Assembly: GCA_963797565.1 (NCBI GenBank)
Contig: CAWCPM010000010.1
Coordinates: 1-64,000 of the forward strand
From: JAICYJ01 sp963797565
GTDB lineage: Bacteria; Actinomycetota; Thermoleophilia; Gaiellales; JAICJC01
DNA length: 64,000 bases
Reading direction: 5' to 3'
Shown here: positions 1 to 9,188 of the stretch, one piece after another
Layout of the letters: the number at the start of each line of letters is the position of its first letter
Position numbering within the stretch: the first letter of the stretch is position 1
Notes under the pieces: model-generated
What the model saw: the letters and a program-made list of their open reading frames with translations, nothing else
What the model was told of the DNA's origin: nothing
The model's database searches: none
Made by a program: the position numbers and the translations under genes

Positions 1-187
1 TCACGCGGCGGCCGCCCCGCGCCAGCTCGGCCATCGGCTCCATGTAGTCGTGCGTGCCGCCGGGTCCACCGTGCAGGAGCAGCAGCGGCAAAGCGCCCGG
101 GCGCTCGTCCTCGCCAACGATCCGGTACCAGGTCTCGGCTCCGCCGAACGGGATCCGGCCTTCGGAGACGGGCAGCGTTTCAGCCAT
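1..187 (-). CDS. Proline iminopeptidase-type alpha/beta hydrolase, N-terminal fragment
   Basis: Only the first 62 codons lie in the window; the gene runs off the left edge. The product begins MAETLPVSEGRIPFGG and carries a LLLLHGGPGG segment, the oxyanion-hole HGGPGG motif typical of proline iminopeptidase-family alpha/beta hydrolases, followed by a HDYMEP stretch also usual in that family. The catalytic Ser, Asp and His would lie outside the window, so substrate cannot be judged. The family removes N-terminal proline or hydrolyses small amides or esters in the cytoplasm. The start is the ATG at 187. A TAGGTG box lies 6 bases upstream, a near match to the -10 boxes seen before other genes here. 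Confidence 0.75.
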   Translation of the reverse strand, partial: MAETLPVSEGRIPFGGAETWYRIVGEDERPGALPLLLLHGGPGGTHDYMEPMAELARGGRRV

Positions 188-284
188 GGGCAACACCTAT
201 CACATGCGGAGTGGTCGCAGCTGGCGTTCTGCGCAGACGCCCGTGAGGCGGCGGGTAACACGCGGCCACATCGGCGACCGCTGG

Positions 285-290
285 TAGGGT
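285..290 (+). promoter_or_regulatory. -10 box (TAGGGT), leaderless-type promoter
   Basis: TAGGGT ends 6 bases before the GTG at 297, so transcription should begin at or next to the start codon. It matches the TANNNT-N6-8-start pattern seen before many genes here. No clear -35 element is visible. Confidence 0.5.
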
Positions 291-296
291 CGCGCC

Positions 297-872
297 GTGC
301 CCTACTGCCAGCACTGCGGGAGCCCCCATCTCGACGATGCCACGTTCTGTCCCCAGTGCGGGTCATGGGTGGCCAGCGTCGGCAGCCTGCCGGCCGCTCC
401 CGTCGCCGCCGCCCGCTACGCCGGCTTCTGGCCGCGCCTGGGCGGCTGGCTGATCGACCAGCTCATCATCGCCATCCCGTTCAACATCGTCACCGACCTG
501 CTCGTGTCCTACAAGCAGCCGACGGTGACCACCACCACCGATGCCGGCAACAACGTTCACATCCACTGGCACGGCGACTGGCGCACGCTCGGCCTGCTGC
601 TGCTGGCCTCGACGGTGACGACCTGGCTCTACACGTCCATCCTGCAGAGCTCGTCGCGCCAGGCCACGGTCGGCCAGAGGGCGCTGGGGCTGACCATCAC
701 CGACCTGGACGGCAACCGCATCAGCTTCGCCCGCGCCAGCGGCCGCTACCTGGCCACGTTCCTGACCAGCCTCACCTTCGGCATCGGCTACCTGATGGTG
801 ATCTGGACGAAGCGGAAACAGACCCTGCAGGACAAGATCGCCGGCACCGTGGTCATCCCCAGACCTCACTGA
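297..872 (+). CDS. Zinc-ribbon plus RDD-family membrane protein
   Basis: 191 residues. Residues 4-22 form a zinc ribbon (CQHC ... CPQC, two CxxC pairs). After a short Pro/Ala linker comes an RDD domain (about 38-190) with R-L-G-G-W-L-I-D at the first membrane helix, a second helix near 99-115 (LGLLLLASTVTTWLYTS), and the family's VGQRALGLTITDLDG segment. RDD proteins are integral membrane proteins of mostly unknown function. The zinc ribbon suggests a cytoplasmic binding or folding module. The GTG start is placed by a -10 box 6 bases upstream. The 3' end overlaps the convergent racemase-family gene by 7 bases. The function is not known. Confidence 0.88.
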   Translation: MPYCQHCGSPHLDDATFCPQCGSWVASVGSLPAAPVAAARYAGFWPRLGGWLIDQLIIAIPFNIVTDLLVSYKQPTVTTTTDAGNNVHIHWHGDWRTLGLLLLASTVTTWLYTSILQSSSRQATVGQRALGLTITDLDGNRISFARASGRYLATFLTSLTFGIGYLMVIWTKRKQTLQDKIAGTVVIPRPH

Positions 873-1905
873 CTGTCGCGGCCGCTGACGCCCCACGTGT
901 CCGACAGCAGGTAGCCCTCCGGGAACGGGTCGCTGGGATCCACCGTCAGCTGCGTGATGCCGGTGATCCAGGCGCTGCCGCGGATCGCGGGCACGATCGC
1001 AGCGCGGTCGGCGACCGTGGTCTCCGACACGATCCGGCCCTCGAACACCGTGCCGATCGCGGAGGCGTGGGACATCGTGTCGCCGACGCGCATCTGGCCG
1101 CGCGCGTGCAGCGCCGCCATCCGCGCCGACAGGCCGGTGCCGGTCGCCGAGCGGTCGAGCCGCCCCGGCGACACCACCACGGCGTTGCGGCTGACCTTCC
1201 CCACCCCACGCCATGGCTCGGCGATCTGGACGATGCTGACGCCGGAGATCTCGGGGTTCTCGGGGTGTGTGCAGGGCAGCTGCTCGCGAGCGGCCGCACG
1301 GATCCGCTCGCCGGCCAGCGACAGCTCGCGCGCCTCCGAGGGCTCGATCGCGAAGCCCAGGGCGCGCGCGTCGGCGATCGCGTACCACATGCCGCCGTAG
1401 GCGACGTCGACCGCGAGCGTGCCCAGCCCATCCACCTCCAGCGGCGCGTCGAGGCGGTCGGCAAAACAGGGCACGTTGCTGAACTCGACGCTCTCGCAGC
1501 GGCCGTCCCTGCAGGCTGCGCGCACCTCGACCACTCCGCCCGGCGCCTCCAGCCGCAGCACCGTCTCCGGCTCGAGCATCTGCACCGCCCCCGTCTCCAG
1601 CAGCACCGTGGCCGTGCAGATCGTGTTCGAGCCCGACATCGGCGGGTACTCGGTCGGCTCCATGATGATGAAGCCGGCATCACATCCGGCTGCGTGGCCG
1701 GCACCACCAGGTTGGCGTGGCAGGCGACGCTGCCGCGAGGCTCGCGCAGCAGCAGCTTGCGGAGGCCGTCGCCGTGCTGCTGCAGGTGGCGCATCTGATC
1801 GAACACGGTTGCACCCGGCGGCGGCAGCACACCGCCCACCACCACGTTTCCGATCTCGCCGCCCGCATGGCAGCCGACGACGGTGATGGTGCGCACAGCT
1901 CGCAT
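866..1905 (-). CDS. Proline racemase / trans-3-hydroxyproline dehydratase family enzyme (one frame break)
   Basis: About 346 residues once a break near 1683 is repaired; one base appears missing in GATGTGATGCC, since the neighbouring frames read LVVPATQPD and then DAGFIIMEPTEYPPMSGSN. The fold and blocks match the proline racemase superfamily, including HPENPEISG and FPEGYLLSDTWG at the end. Members racemise proline, epimerise 4-hydroxyproline or dehydrate trans-3-hydroxy-L-proline. The first catalytic position is Ser (MSGSN) and the second is Thr (DRSATGTG), whereas racemases use two Cys. This argues against racemase activity and is closer to dehydratases, but the exact pair is unusual. The ATG at 1905 follows a TATGCT box by 6 bases. 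Confidence 0.87.
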
Positions 1906-1911
1906 CGGCCG

Positions 1912-1917
1912 AGCATA
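1912..1917 (-). promoter_or_regulatory. -10 box (TATGCT) for the racemase-family gene
   Basis: On the minus strand TATGCT ends 6 bases before the ATG at 1905, predicting a leaderless transcript. It is separated by 19 bases from the divergent box for the gene at 1949. Confidence 0.5.
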
Positions 1918-1936
1918 CCGGCGTGCCGATCGCGGG

Positions 1937-1942
1937 TAGATT
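1937..1942 (+). promoter_or_regulatory. -10 box (TAGATT) for the small gene at 1949
   Basis: TAGATT ends 6 bases before the GTG at 1949. The match to the local leaderless-promoter spacing is the main support that this small ORF is a real gene. Confidence 0.45.
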
Positions 1943-1948
1943 CCGCCT

Positions 1949-2212
1949 GTGACGCTGGTGCACTTCCTGGTCGACCTGGGTGTGGCAGGCGTGCTGACGG
2001 CGCTGCTGGCCCGCGTGGTCGAGCTGGCCGACCGCGGATCGTCCGATGACGGCCCGTCGGACGGCGGCGGTGGTGGCGGCGGCGGCGGATGGTGGCGCCG
2101 GCCGGCGCCACCCGCTCCCCGGCCGCACCCGACCGGTGCCCGTGATCGCCGCAGCCCGCACGACACGCGCCCCCACGACCGGCCGCGGCCGGCGCGAGTG
2201 CGCGTCCACTGA
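1949..2212 (+). CDS. Small hypothetical protein with glycine tract
   Basis: 87 residues, not recognised. An N-terminal hydrophobic segment (about 1-25, MTLVHFLVDLGVAGVLTALL) could be a membrane anchor or helix. It is followed by an acidic SDDGPSD stretch, nine consecutive glycines, two tryptophans, and then a basic Pro/Arg/His-rich tail. Such low-complexity tails are common in small actinobacterial proteins. Support for reality is the TAGATT box 6 bases before the start and the stop lying exactly next to the end of convergent smpB. It is divergent from the racemase-family gene. It could also be a spurious ORF in GC-rich DNA. Confidence 0.5.
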   Translation: MTLVHFLVDLGVAGVLTALLARVVELADRGSSDDGPSDGGGGGGGGGWWRRPAPPAPRPHPTGARDRRSPHDTRPHDRPRPARVRVH

Positions 2213-2680
2213 TCAGCGGCTGTTGCGCTCCTTGACCGCTCGCTCCATCTGGCGGCGAGCGTCGCGCTCGGCGATCGAGCGGCGCTTGTCCACGCCCTCC
2301 TTGCCCCGGGCCAGGCCCAGCTCGAGCTTGACCTTGCCGTTCGTCAGGTACAGCGCCAGCGGCACCAGCGTCATGCCCCGCTGCGCCACCTTCACGCCCA
2401 GCTGGTGGATCTCGCGGCGGTGCAGCAGCAGCTTGCGGTCGCGCACCGGCTCGTGGTTTTGGAGGTTGCCCTGCCGGTAGGGGGCGATGTTGGCGCCGAC
2501 CAGGAACACCTCGCCGTTTCGCAGCTGCGCGTAGCTCTCGCGGATGTTGCCGCCGCCGTCGCGGAGCGACTTGACCTCCGTGCCGGTGAGCGCGATGCCG
2601 GCCTCGACCCGCTCCACGATGTGGAAATCGTGTCGGGCCTTGCGGTTCTCGGCGATCATCTTGCGGGCGGGCGCGGACAT
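2213..2680 (-). CDS. smpB: SsrA (tmRNA)-binding protein SmpB
   Basis: 155 residues, the usual size. It contains the conserved SmpB blocks: AENRKARHDFHI near residues 9-20, GTEVKSLR (33-40), GNIRESYA, the NIAPYRQGN region, and a lysine/arginine-rich C-terminal tail. That tail folds in the decoding centre when tmRNA rescues stalled ribosomes. It lies 10 bases downstream of the MFS gene in the same direction, probably co-transcribed. I looked for a tmRNA gene next to it and did not find one. Confidence 0.97.
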   Translation of the reverse strand: MSAPARKMIAENRKARHDFHIVERVEAGIALTGTEVKSLRDGGGNIRESYAQLRNGEVFLVGANIAPYRQGNLQNHEPVRDRKLLLHRREIHQLGVKVAQRGMTLVPLALYLTNGKVKLELGLARGKEGVDKRRSIAERDARRQMERAVKERNSR

Positions 2681-2690
2681 CAGGTGGACT

Positions 2691-3881
2691 TTACGCGGTC
2701 GCCGCCGTCGGCTCGGCCGCCTGATCGAGGCCCGCCAGCCGCTGCGAGCCGATGAACAGCCCCGCCGCCAGCAGCGACATTGCGGCGCAGACCGCGTAGC
2801 CGGTGACGTAGCCGTTGCGGGTGATCAGGTAGCCGACCAGCGGGAACAGCCACAGCATCTGGATCGAGAAGAAGCCCTCGGCGATCGACATCGACGTGGC
2901 CCGGTACTCGGAACGGGTGTTGTGCTGCAGGTACGTCGAGAGCGTGACGTAGACCAGCTCCGGCAGGCCCGCCACCACCAGCAGCATCAGCACCGGCAGC
3001 GCCAGGCCGGGCAGCGCCGGGCCCAGCACCAGCGCAACCGCGGCCACCAGCGACGTCCCGCCGACGGTGGCGGTGAGCGACGTGCGGTCGTGCATGCGGC
3101 CGCCCAACCAGCTGAACCCCGCGCCCACCAGCATCCCGCCGCCCAGGGCGAACCCGAGCATGGCATCGGACGCGCCCCGTTCGGCGAACAGCGGCGCGGC
3201 GTAGAACCACGCGCTGGTGAAGGCCGCCCAGTAGATGCTCCAGGCGATCGTCAGCACCGCCAGCCGCGGCGAGCGGCGAAGCGCCGACAGCCCGCTGCGC
3301 GCGACCGAAACGCCCTGACGGGCGCTGCCGCGAGCATCGTCCGGCAACCGGCTGGCGATCCCGCTCGCGATCAGCGAGGAGATCGCGGTCAGCCAGAACG
3401 CGGCCGGCCGCGACCAGGTCGCGATCAGGCCGCCGGCCACGAACGAGATCGCGCTCGCGAACTGGAACACGGCCCACAGGCCGCCCAGCATGCGAGGGAA
3501 CTGCGCCTGGGCATCGTCGTGCGCGAGCGCGTCGAACAGGTAGGCCTCGTCGGCGCCGGTGCGCAGCGCGAATGCCACGCCGTGGATGGCGCCGGCCAGG
3601 CAGATCAGCCCGAACCCGGGCGCGTAGACGTAGCCGAGCTCGCCCACCGCGGTGAAGAAGCCGGCGGCGACCAGCAGCCGGCGGCGGCCGAGCGCGTCGG
3701 CCAGTGCTCCGGTCGGCACCTGCGCCACCAGCATGCCGACGTGCAGCGCGGCCTCGACGAGGCCGAACTGGGTCAGCGTCAGCCCTCGCGAGAGCAGGTA
3801 CACCGCCCACACCGGGCCGGTGAAGATGATGCCGTTGAAGAGCTGGTAGAGCCTGAAGATTGTCAGCGTGCGCGCGTGCAT
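2691..3881 (-). CDS. MFS transporter
   Basis: 396 residues with about 12 hydrophobic helices. The GALADALGRRRLLVAAG loop between helices 2 and 3 is the MFS motif A (G-x-L-A-D-x-x-G-R-R). A second, weaker version, WLGGRMHDRTSLT, lies near residue 260 at the start of the second half. The fold suggests proton-coupled export of a small molecule, but the substrate cannot be read from sequence. The ATG at 3881 has a GAGGGG ribosome-binding site about 4 bases upstream. It precedes smpB by 10 bases. A drug or metabolite efflux role is possible but unproven. Confidence 0.9.
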   Translation of the reverse strand: MHARTLTIFRLYQLFNGIIFTGPVWAVYLLSRGLTLTQFGLVEAALHVGMLVAQVPTGALADALGRRRLLVAAGFFTAVGELGYVYAPGFGLICLAGAIHGVAFALRTGADEAYLFDALAHDDAQAQFPRMLGGLWAVFQFASAISFVAGGLIATWSRPAAFWLTAISSLIASGIASRLPDDARGSARQGVSVARSGLSALRRSPRLAVLTIAWSIYWAAFTSAWFYAAPLFAERGASDAMLGFALGGGMLVGAGFSWLGGRMHDRTSLTATVGGTSLVAAVALVLGPALPGLALPVLMLLVVAGLPELVYVTLSTYLQHNTRSEYRATSMSIAEGFFSIQMLWLFPLVGYLITRNGYVTGYAVCAAMSLLAAGLFIGSQRLAGLDQAAEPTAATA

Positions 3882-4104
3882 GAAACCCCTCGAGTGATCG
3901 GAAAGCCGGACTGATCAGCTGAGCGGCACGCCGATTTTGGGCGCACCACTCCCTGGGACCCGGCCTCGTCAGTGCGAGACGCGCGAGATGCAGAAGCGCA
4001 ACCGGCGGATCACCGATGTGGCGAACTCGATGTTGGGGCTGCGGTGGTGCATCGGCGGGCAGGATATCAGGAGCGTTTCGAACAGCCAAGGTACCGAGAG
4101 CAGC

Positions 4105-4110
4105 TACGCT
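4105..4110 (+). promoter_or_regulatory. -10 box (TACGCT) for the SnoaL-like gene
   Basis: TACGCT ends 6 bases before the GTG at 4117, the local leaderless-promoter arrangement. It fixes the start of a gene whose frame is later broken. The 235 bases upstream of it hold no gene I can support. Confidence 0.5.
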
Positions 4111-4116
4111 TGGAGC

Positions 4117-4540
4117 GTGTCACCCGCCCGCGCGCCCGAGAGCAACATCGAGATCATCTTCGCGGACTGGCTCGACGCGATGCGACGGGGCGATCTCGAG
4201 ACAATGGCCAGCCGGCTCGCGCCGGATGTCGTTCATCAAGGGGTCAGGCCCGAGTTCGATCTGCCGCAACCGCGAGCAGGTGATCGACATGGTCGGTCGG
4301 CGGGCTGGTCGAGTGCCGCCGGTCGAGGCGATCGAACTGATCGCGGCAGGCGATCACGTGGTCATGACCGTCCGCGGCGCCGGAATCGGACCGCCGAGCG
4401 ATGAGGATGAGGATGAGCCTCGCGGACAGGCGACCGTTGTGTACACGCTGGCTGATGGCAAGATCGTGCGGATGCATGATTACCTCCACCGCGCGGAGGC
4501 GCTCGAAGCTGCCGGCGCGTCGTCGGTCGCCTGGGACTAG
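4117..4540 (+). CDS. SnoaL-like / NTF2-fold protein (one frame break)
   Basis: About 140 residues after repair. The first frame gives SNIEIIFADWLDAMRRGDLE and PDVVHQGVRPE; the second gives ICRNREQVIDMVGRRAG, VEAIELIAAGDHVVMTV and a YTLADGKIVRMHDYLHR end. Together they form a SnoaL/DUF4440-type cone-shaped domain (F-x-x-W-x-x-A-x-x-x-G-D at the start, D-G-K-I-V-x-x-x-D-Y near the end). The break lies between about 4250 and 4260 and needs one base removed or two added. Such domains act as small-molecule isomerases, hydrolases or stress proteins, so the function is open. The next gene follows about 90 bases downstream in the same direction. Confidence 0.75.
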
Positions 4541-4629
4541 CAGCCTTCAGCCGAAGCCCAGGCCCGCACTGCCGACCGGCCGTACGGGAGGTCTAGACTG
4601 GACCCGTTCCCACCACAGGAGGCCGCGAC

Positions 4630-4911
4630 ATGGCTGTTTGTCGGATCATCGAGACGGGCGTCTCTCCCGAGCAGTATGAGAAGGTACGCGACAAGGTTGG
4701 CCCCCGTGATGGCGGCCAGCTGCACATCGCTGCGAAGGGCACGGACGGGACGATCCGGATCATCGAGGTTTGGGACACGCGCGAGCAGGCGGAGGCATTC
4801 GGCGAGAAGGTCCGCGCTGTACGGCAGGAGATGGGCATCGGCGGCGCGATGCCGCCGGTCGAATACCTAGAGCTGCACACGCTTGAGATGGCGCAGCAGG
4901 CGCCGGCCTGA
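4630..4911 (+). CDS. ABM-like small dimeric alpha/beta-barrel protein
   Basis: 93 residues. The pattern MAVCRIIETGVSPEQYEKVRD ... GQLHIAAKG ... IRIIEVWDTREQAEAF resembles ferredoxin-like alpha/beta-barrel proteins (antibiotic-biosynthesis monooxygenase or EthD type): strand, helix starting near the YEKV position, then the I-E-V-W-D-T-R-E-Q-A-E-A-F strand-helix. No metal or haem ligand set can be named, so it may be a binding protein rather than an enzyme. The start is well supported by an AGGAGG ribosome-binding site about 8 bases upstream. A strong hairpin follows 6 bases after the stop. Confidence 0.85.
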   Translation: MAVCRIIETGVSPEQYEKVRDKVGPRDGGQLHIAAKGTDGTIRIIEVWDTREQAEAFGEKVRAVRQEMGIGGAMPPVEYLELHTLEMAQQAPA

Positions 4912-4917
4912 TCCGCT

Positions 4918-4953
4918 GATGGCCGGCCCGGGTCCTCACCCGGGCCGGCCATC
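4918..4953. terminator. Perfect 16-bp hairpin between convergent genes
   Basis: The arms 4918-4933 and 4938-4953 are perfect reverse complements (GATGGCCGGCCCGGGT) with a CCTC loop. There is no T-tract on either side, but the position, just after one stop and just before the convergent stop at 4961, fits a bidirectional transcription end. Confidence 0.7.
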
Positions 4954-4960
4954 ACGCCAT

Positions 4961-5725
4961 TCAGCCCAACGCCGCCGGCAACGCCGCCAGGTCGGCCAGG
5001 TCGAGGTCGACGTCGGCGGCGCCGAACGATGAGCCCTTGCCGGTGCGCACCAGGCAGGTGCGCATACCGATCCCGGCGGCCGGCGCCAGATCCGACTCCG
5101 GGTCGTCGCCCACCATCATCGCCTCCGCCGGCTCGACCCCCAGCAGACGGCAGGCGCTGCGGTAGATCTCGGTGGAGGGCTTGCCCACCACCACCGGCTC
5201 GGTCGCCGCCGCATAACCCAGGCCGACGACGAACATGCCCGCGTCAAGCGCCGGGCCGTCGGCGGTCGGCCACCACCGGTTCTGCTGCATCGCCACCAGC
5301 GGCACACCGCCCAGCAGCACCCTGAAGACGGCGTTCAGCCGCCGGTACGTCCAGTCCTCGTCGGGGCCGCCCAGCAGCACCACCTCGGCCATGCCCGGGT
5401 CATCAACCAGCTCGATCCCGTCCAGCTCGCCGACCGCACCCCGCTCGACCAGCGCGTACACGCGCTCGCCCGCGTGCTCGGAGCGGAGGTGCGCGGCGGC
5501 AGCCGACGCGGCCGTCGTGATCCGCTCGACCGGCAGCTCGTAGCCGATGCCGGCCAGCCGCTCCGCAATCGCCGCTCGCGTCTTGCCCGTCGTGTTCGTG
5601 AGCACGCCCAGCTCGATGCCGCGGCCCGCCAGCTCGGCTACGGCGGCCGCCGACCCCGCGATCGGCGACCAGTCGACGTGCAGCACGCCCTCCATGTCAA
5701 GGACGATGCCGCGCACACCCTTCAC
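4961..5725 (-). CDS. HAD superfamily hydrolase, NagD/LHPP-like (subfamily IIA)
   Basis: 254 residues. HAD motifs appear in order: motif I LDMEGVL near residue 9, motif II VLTNTTGK near 45, motif III VGKPS near 180, and motif IV MVGDDPESD near 205. The long cap between motifs II and III is of the C2 type seen in NagD, phosphoglycolate phosphatase-like and LHPP proteins. The usual second Asp of motif I (DxD, the general acid/base) is Glu here, which may lower or alter activity. The GTG start overlaps the PBP stop in GTGA, so translation is probably coupled to the PBP gene. The substrate is unknown. Confidence 0.85.
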   Translation of the reverse strand: MKGVRGIVLDMEGVLHVDWSPIAGSAAAVAELAGRGIELGVLTNTTGKTRAAIAERLAGIGYELPVERITTAASAAAAHLRSEHAGERVYALVERGAVGELDGIELVDDPGMAEVVLLGGPDEDWTYRRLNAVFRVLLGGVPLVAMQQNRWWPTADGPALDAGMFVVGLGYAAATEPVVVGKPSTEIYRSACRLLGVEPAEAMMVGDDPESDLAPAAGIGMRTCLVRTGKGSSFGAADVDLDLADLAALPAALG

Positions 5726-7450
5726 TGCAGGGCGTCCTCGATCATCTGCCGCGCGATCGGCGCAGCGGTCTGGCCACCCACGCCGCCGTGCACGATCAGC
5801 ACCGAGACCACCACCCGCGGCGCCTCGGCCGGCGCGTAGCCGACGAACCAGGCGTCGCTCTTGATGCCGGGACCCAGCTCCGCGGTGCCGGTCTTGCCGT
5901 TGACCGTGGTTATCGAGCTGGATGCGAGCGTGCCGGTGCCGTAGCTGACGACCGCCCGCATCATCTCGGCAACATCGTCGGCGACGTGCTTGGTGATGAC
6001 CCGGCGGCTGGCGCGGCGGTCGTGGATGCGGGACGGTGAGCGCGCGATCCACGGGGGATGCAGCACTCCGCGGTCGGCGATCACCTGCCCCACCGATGCC
6101 ATCTGCAGCGGCGTGGCCGAGACGCCGCCCTGGCCGATGCCGGAAACGCCCAGGACGACCGGGTTCTGGAGCGCGCTCTGCGACGGCATCACGCTCTCAT
6201 CCAACGGGTAGGCCATGTGCGAGGGTGTGTTGAACCCGAACGCCACCGCCGTGCGCGCCAGCTGCTTGCCGCCGGTGGCGACGGCGACCGGCCCGAACAC
6301 CGAGTTGCAGCTCTGGGCGAACGCCTGCACCAGCGTGCCACCGCACAGCTCGTGGTGGAAGTTGATCAGCCTGAAGCCGCCCACCAGCGCGAAGCGGGTC
6401 GGGGTGTAGGTGCTCTCCGGGGTGACCACGCCCTTTGTCAGGGCGGCCGATGCCGTGACCATCTTGAAGGTCGATCCGGGGGGCTGCACGGCGTCCATCG
6501 CGATGCCGGCGGCGGCCCTCACCGCGCCGTTGCGGGCGTCCATGATCGTGATCCCGCCCAGGCGCCCGTCCAGCGCGTCGGTCGCATCCGTCTGCAGCGT
6601 GGGGTCGAGCGTGGTCACCACGTCGCGCGGCCGGCGCCCGGGATGGTGGGCGATCAGCCGCGTGCCGGAGGCGCTCTGCGCCTGCAGCGTGATCGACGGG
6701 GCGCCGCCCAGCACCGGGTTCAGCGACTGCTCGAGGCCGCCCTGGCCGTACATGGAGTTCGCCGGCCAGCCCAGCGCAACGCGCTGCTTGCGCTCCGCGG
6801 CCGTCTGCGGCGCCCGCACGAACCCGGTGAGCGTGTAGAAGGGCGCTCCCTGCGGGTACAGCCGATCGTCGGCTGCGCCGCGGGCCAGCACCATCCGGTT
6901 GGTGGACAGGATCGCTCCACGGTGGTCGGGCGCCTTGGCCGTGCTGACAAGCTGCTCGCCCGGCTGCAGGCCCGGCCACACCAGCTCAGGCGCCCAGCTG
7001 ATCAGATAGCGGCTGCCCGCCAGCACCACCGGCACCTGCAGCTCGCCCTGCAGCCGCCCGAACTCGCCGGTGCGCAGCGCCATTGGCACCGTGTCCACGC
7101 CGGCCGCCATCACACCCGGCCCGGTCACCTTCAGCGACTTCAAGCGTCGACACCGTCGCCGCCTGCAGGTAGGCGCGTCGGAAGGCGCGATAGCTGGTGG
7201 CCGCCCGCGACTGCGGCGCCAGCTGGCGGTACATCGCGTGGTAGTCGCCGGCCACCCAGGCGGCCGTGAACGCCTCCACCGGCGTCCGCGGGTTCGGCCC
7301 GGAGCTGATCAGCGGCACCGCGTCGTCGTGGAAGGCCAGAAACGCGACACCGCCGACCGCGACCACGGCCAGCACCCCACCGGCGATGACGAGCAGCCGA
7401 CGCGGAGATCGCCGTGGCCTCTTCCGCTCGATGCTTCGTGCGCCGGCCAC
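5722..7450 (-). CDS. Class B penicillin-binding protein (transpeptidase), one frame break
   Basis: About 575 residues after repair. Order: basic N-terminus, one membrane anchor (about 19-40), an NTF2-like MecA N-terminal domain (about 50-105), a dimerisation region, then the transpeptidase domain. The three active-site motifs are present: SxxK in PPGSTFKM, SxN in SCNSVF, and KTG in NGKTGTAE. It would cross-link peptidoglycan outside the membrane. The frame changes near 7143, between AATVSTL and KSLKVTGPG. It follows rnr by 14 bases and overlaps the HAD gene (GTGA). Co-location with ftsEX and an S41 protease fits an envelope-growth role. Confidence 0.92.
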
Positions 7451-7464
7451 CCGAGTAGTGTGCC

Positions 7465-9188
7465 TCAGCCGCCCTGCCGATCGATCCGATCGAGCAGCAC
7501 GCGGCCGCGCGCACGGTCGATCGACTGCACCCGCACGCCCATCGAATCGCCCAGCCGGTGACGCCGCCCGGTGGTGCGTCCCACCTGCGCGACTCCCAGC
7601 CGGTCGATCTCGAACCGCTCCCGCCCCAGGCGTCTCACCGGCAGCAATCCCTCGAACACCTCGCCGAAGCGGACGAACAGCGCACCCTCGATCATGCCCA
7701 CCACCTCGCCCTCGAACGGATCGTTCCAGCCCCTGCGATAGAGCACCTGCTCGAGCAGGAAGGCCAGGCAGACGTCGTCACCGCGCCGCTCGATGCGCGC
7801 GGCCTCGCGCTCGCGCTCGCTGCTCACCACCGCCTCGTGCTGGAGCAGTTCGGCGTCATCCGCGGGACGCTCGGTGGCGCCGATCAGCCCCAGCAGCGCC
7901 CGGTGCACCACCAGATCGGGGTAGCGGCGGATGGGCGATGTGAAGTGACAGTAGGCGGTGCTGGCCAGACCGGAGTGGCCAAGGTTGCGGGGGTCGTAGC
8001 GCGCCCGCTCCAGCGCCCGCAGCACCAGCGTCGGGAAGGCCACGCGGCCGCGGCCGGCACCGGCCACATACTGGGTGACGCGCTCGCTGATGCGGGCCGC
8101 GTGCGCCGCCGCCTGGGCAGGCGTGTGCAGGTCGGGCAACGCCGGCGTCGGCACCTCGAGCTCCGTCAGGCGTGCCGAGAGCAGCGCCACCGCATCCGGG
8201 TCGGGTGCCTCGTGCACGCGGTAGAGGGCCGGCACGCGCGCCTCGGCGAGCATCTCCGCGACCCGCTGGTTGGCCATCAGCATCAGCTCCTCGACCAGCG
8301 CGTGCGCTTCGTGCTCGGCGGCCGCGACCGCCTCCACCACCCTGCCCTCCGCGAAGGTGAACTCGACCTCGCGGGAGTCGATGCGCGCCGCACCCCGCGC
8401 GAAGCGTGCGGCCCGCAGCCGGCCGGACAGATCGTGCGCGTCCCGCAGCGCCTCCAGCAGGTCGTCCGCGGCCGGCTCGTGCCCGGCAAGCATCCGCTCC
8501 ACCTGCGGGTAGCTGAGCCGGTGGTCGCTGCGGATGGCGCTGCGGTAGGCCGTCGCCGAACCGTCGGGCGCGACCTCGATCGTGACCGCGTAACGGTCGA
8601 CCCCCGGCTGCAGGCTGCAGACGTTGCTGGAGAGCGCGTGCGGCAGCATCGGTTCCACCCGGCCGGGCAGATACACGGAGCAGCCACGCCAGGACGCCTC
8701 CTCGTCGATCGGCCCGCCCGCGACCACGAACGCCGACACGTCGGCGATGTGTACGTACACCCGCAGGCCGCCCTGCTCCCGCTCGACCGAGACGGCGTCG
8801 TCGAAGTCGCGCGCGTCCGGTGGGTCGATGGTGAACGTGAGCCGATCGCGCAGGTCGACGCGGGCCGGATCAGAGCGGCAGCGGGTCCGCCGGCAGTGCG
8901 GCCAGCTCGTCCTCCACCTCCTGCGGCCAGGGGACGGCCACAGCCCTCCGCGACCAGCACTCCGCGAAGCACCGCCGAGACGTCGTCACTTCGGCCCAGC
9001 ACCTCCAGCAGCCGCGCCCTGCGCCCCTCGAGCTCGACGGCCACCAGGTCGCCCTCCCGGGCCGGCACCGATCCCCGCCGGCCCAGCGTGATCGGCAGGC
9101 CCGGCTCGAAGAACGGCTCTGCCACCAGCAGCTTGCCGCGCCGCGCTACCTCACAGACCGCCGGTGGCGGCCGCTCGTGATCGGTCAC
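7465..9188 (-). CDS. rnr: Ribonuclease R / RNase II family exoribonuclease (two frame breaks)
   Basis: About 574 residues after repair, somewhat short for RNase R. An N-terminal OB-like region (LGRRGSVPAREGDLVAVELEG) is followed by the RNB catalytic domain, whose metal-binding motif DPPDARDFDDAVS lies near 8800-8840. Further blocks are YVHIADVSAFV, FTSPIRRYPDL and a C-terminal S1 domain (FEGEVVGMIEGALFVRFGE). It degrades structured RNA 3' to 5' in the cytoplasm. The frame changes near 8949 and near 8876, where an apparent TGA interrupts; each needs one base removed or two added. The GTG start overlaps the S41 protease stop in GTGA. Confidence 0.9.

Noticed and set aside
2213..4116. tmRNA (ssrA) gene expected near smpB
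   Set aside because: I looked for the tRNA-like ends and a tag reading frame near smpB and did not find them.
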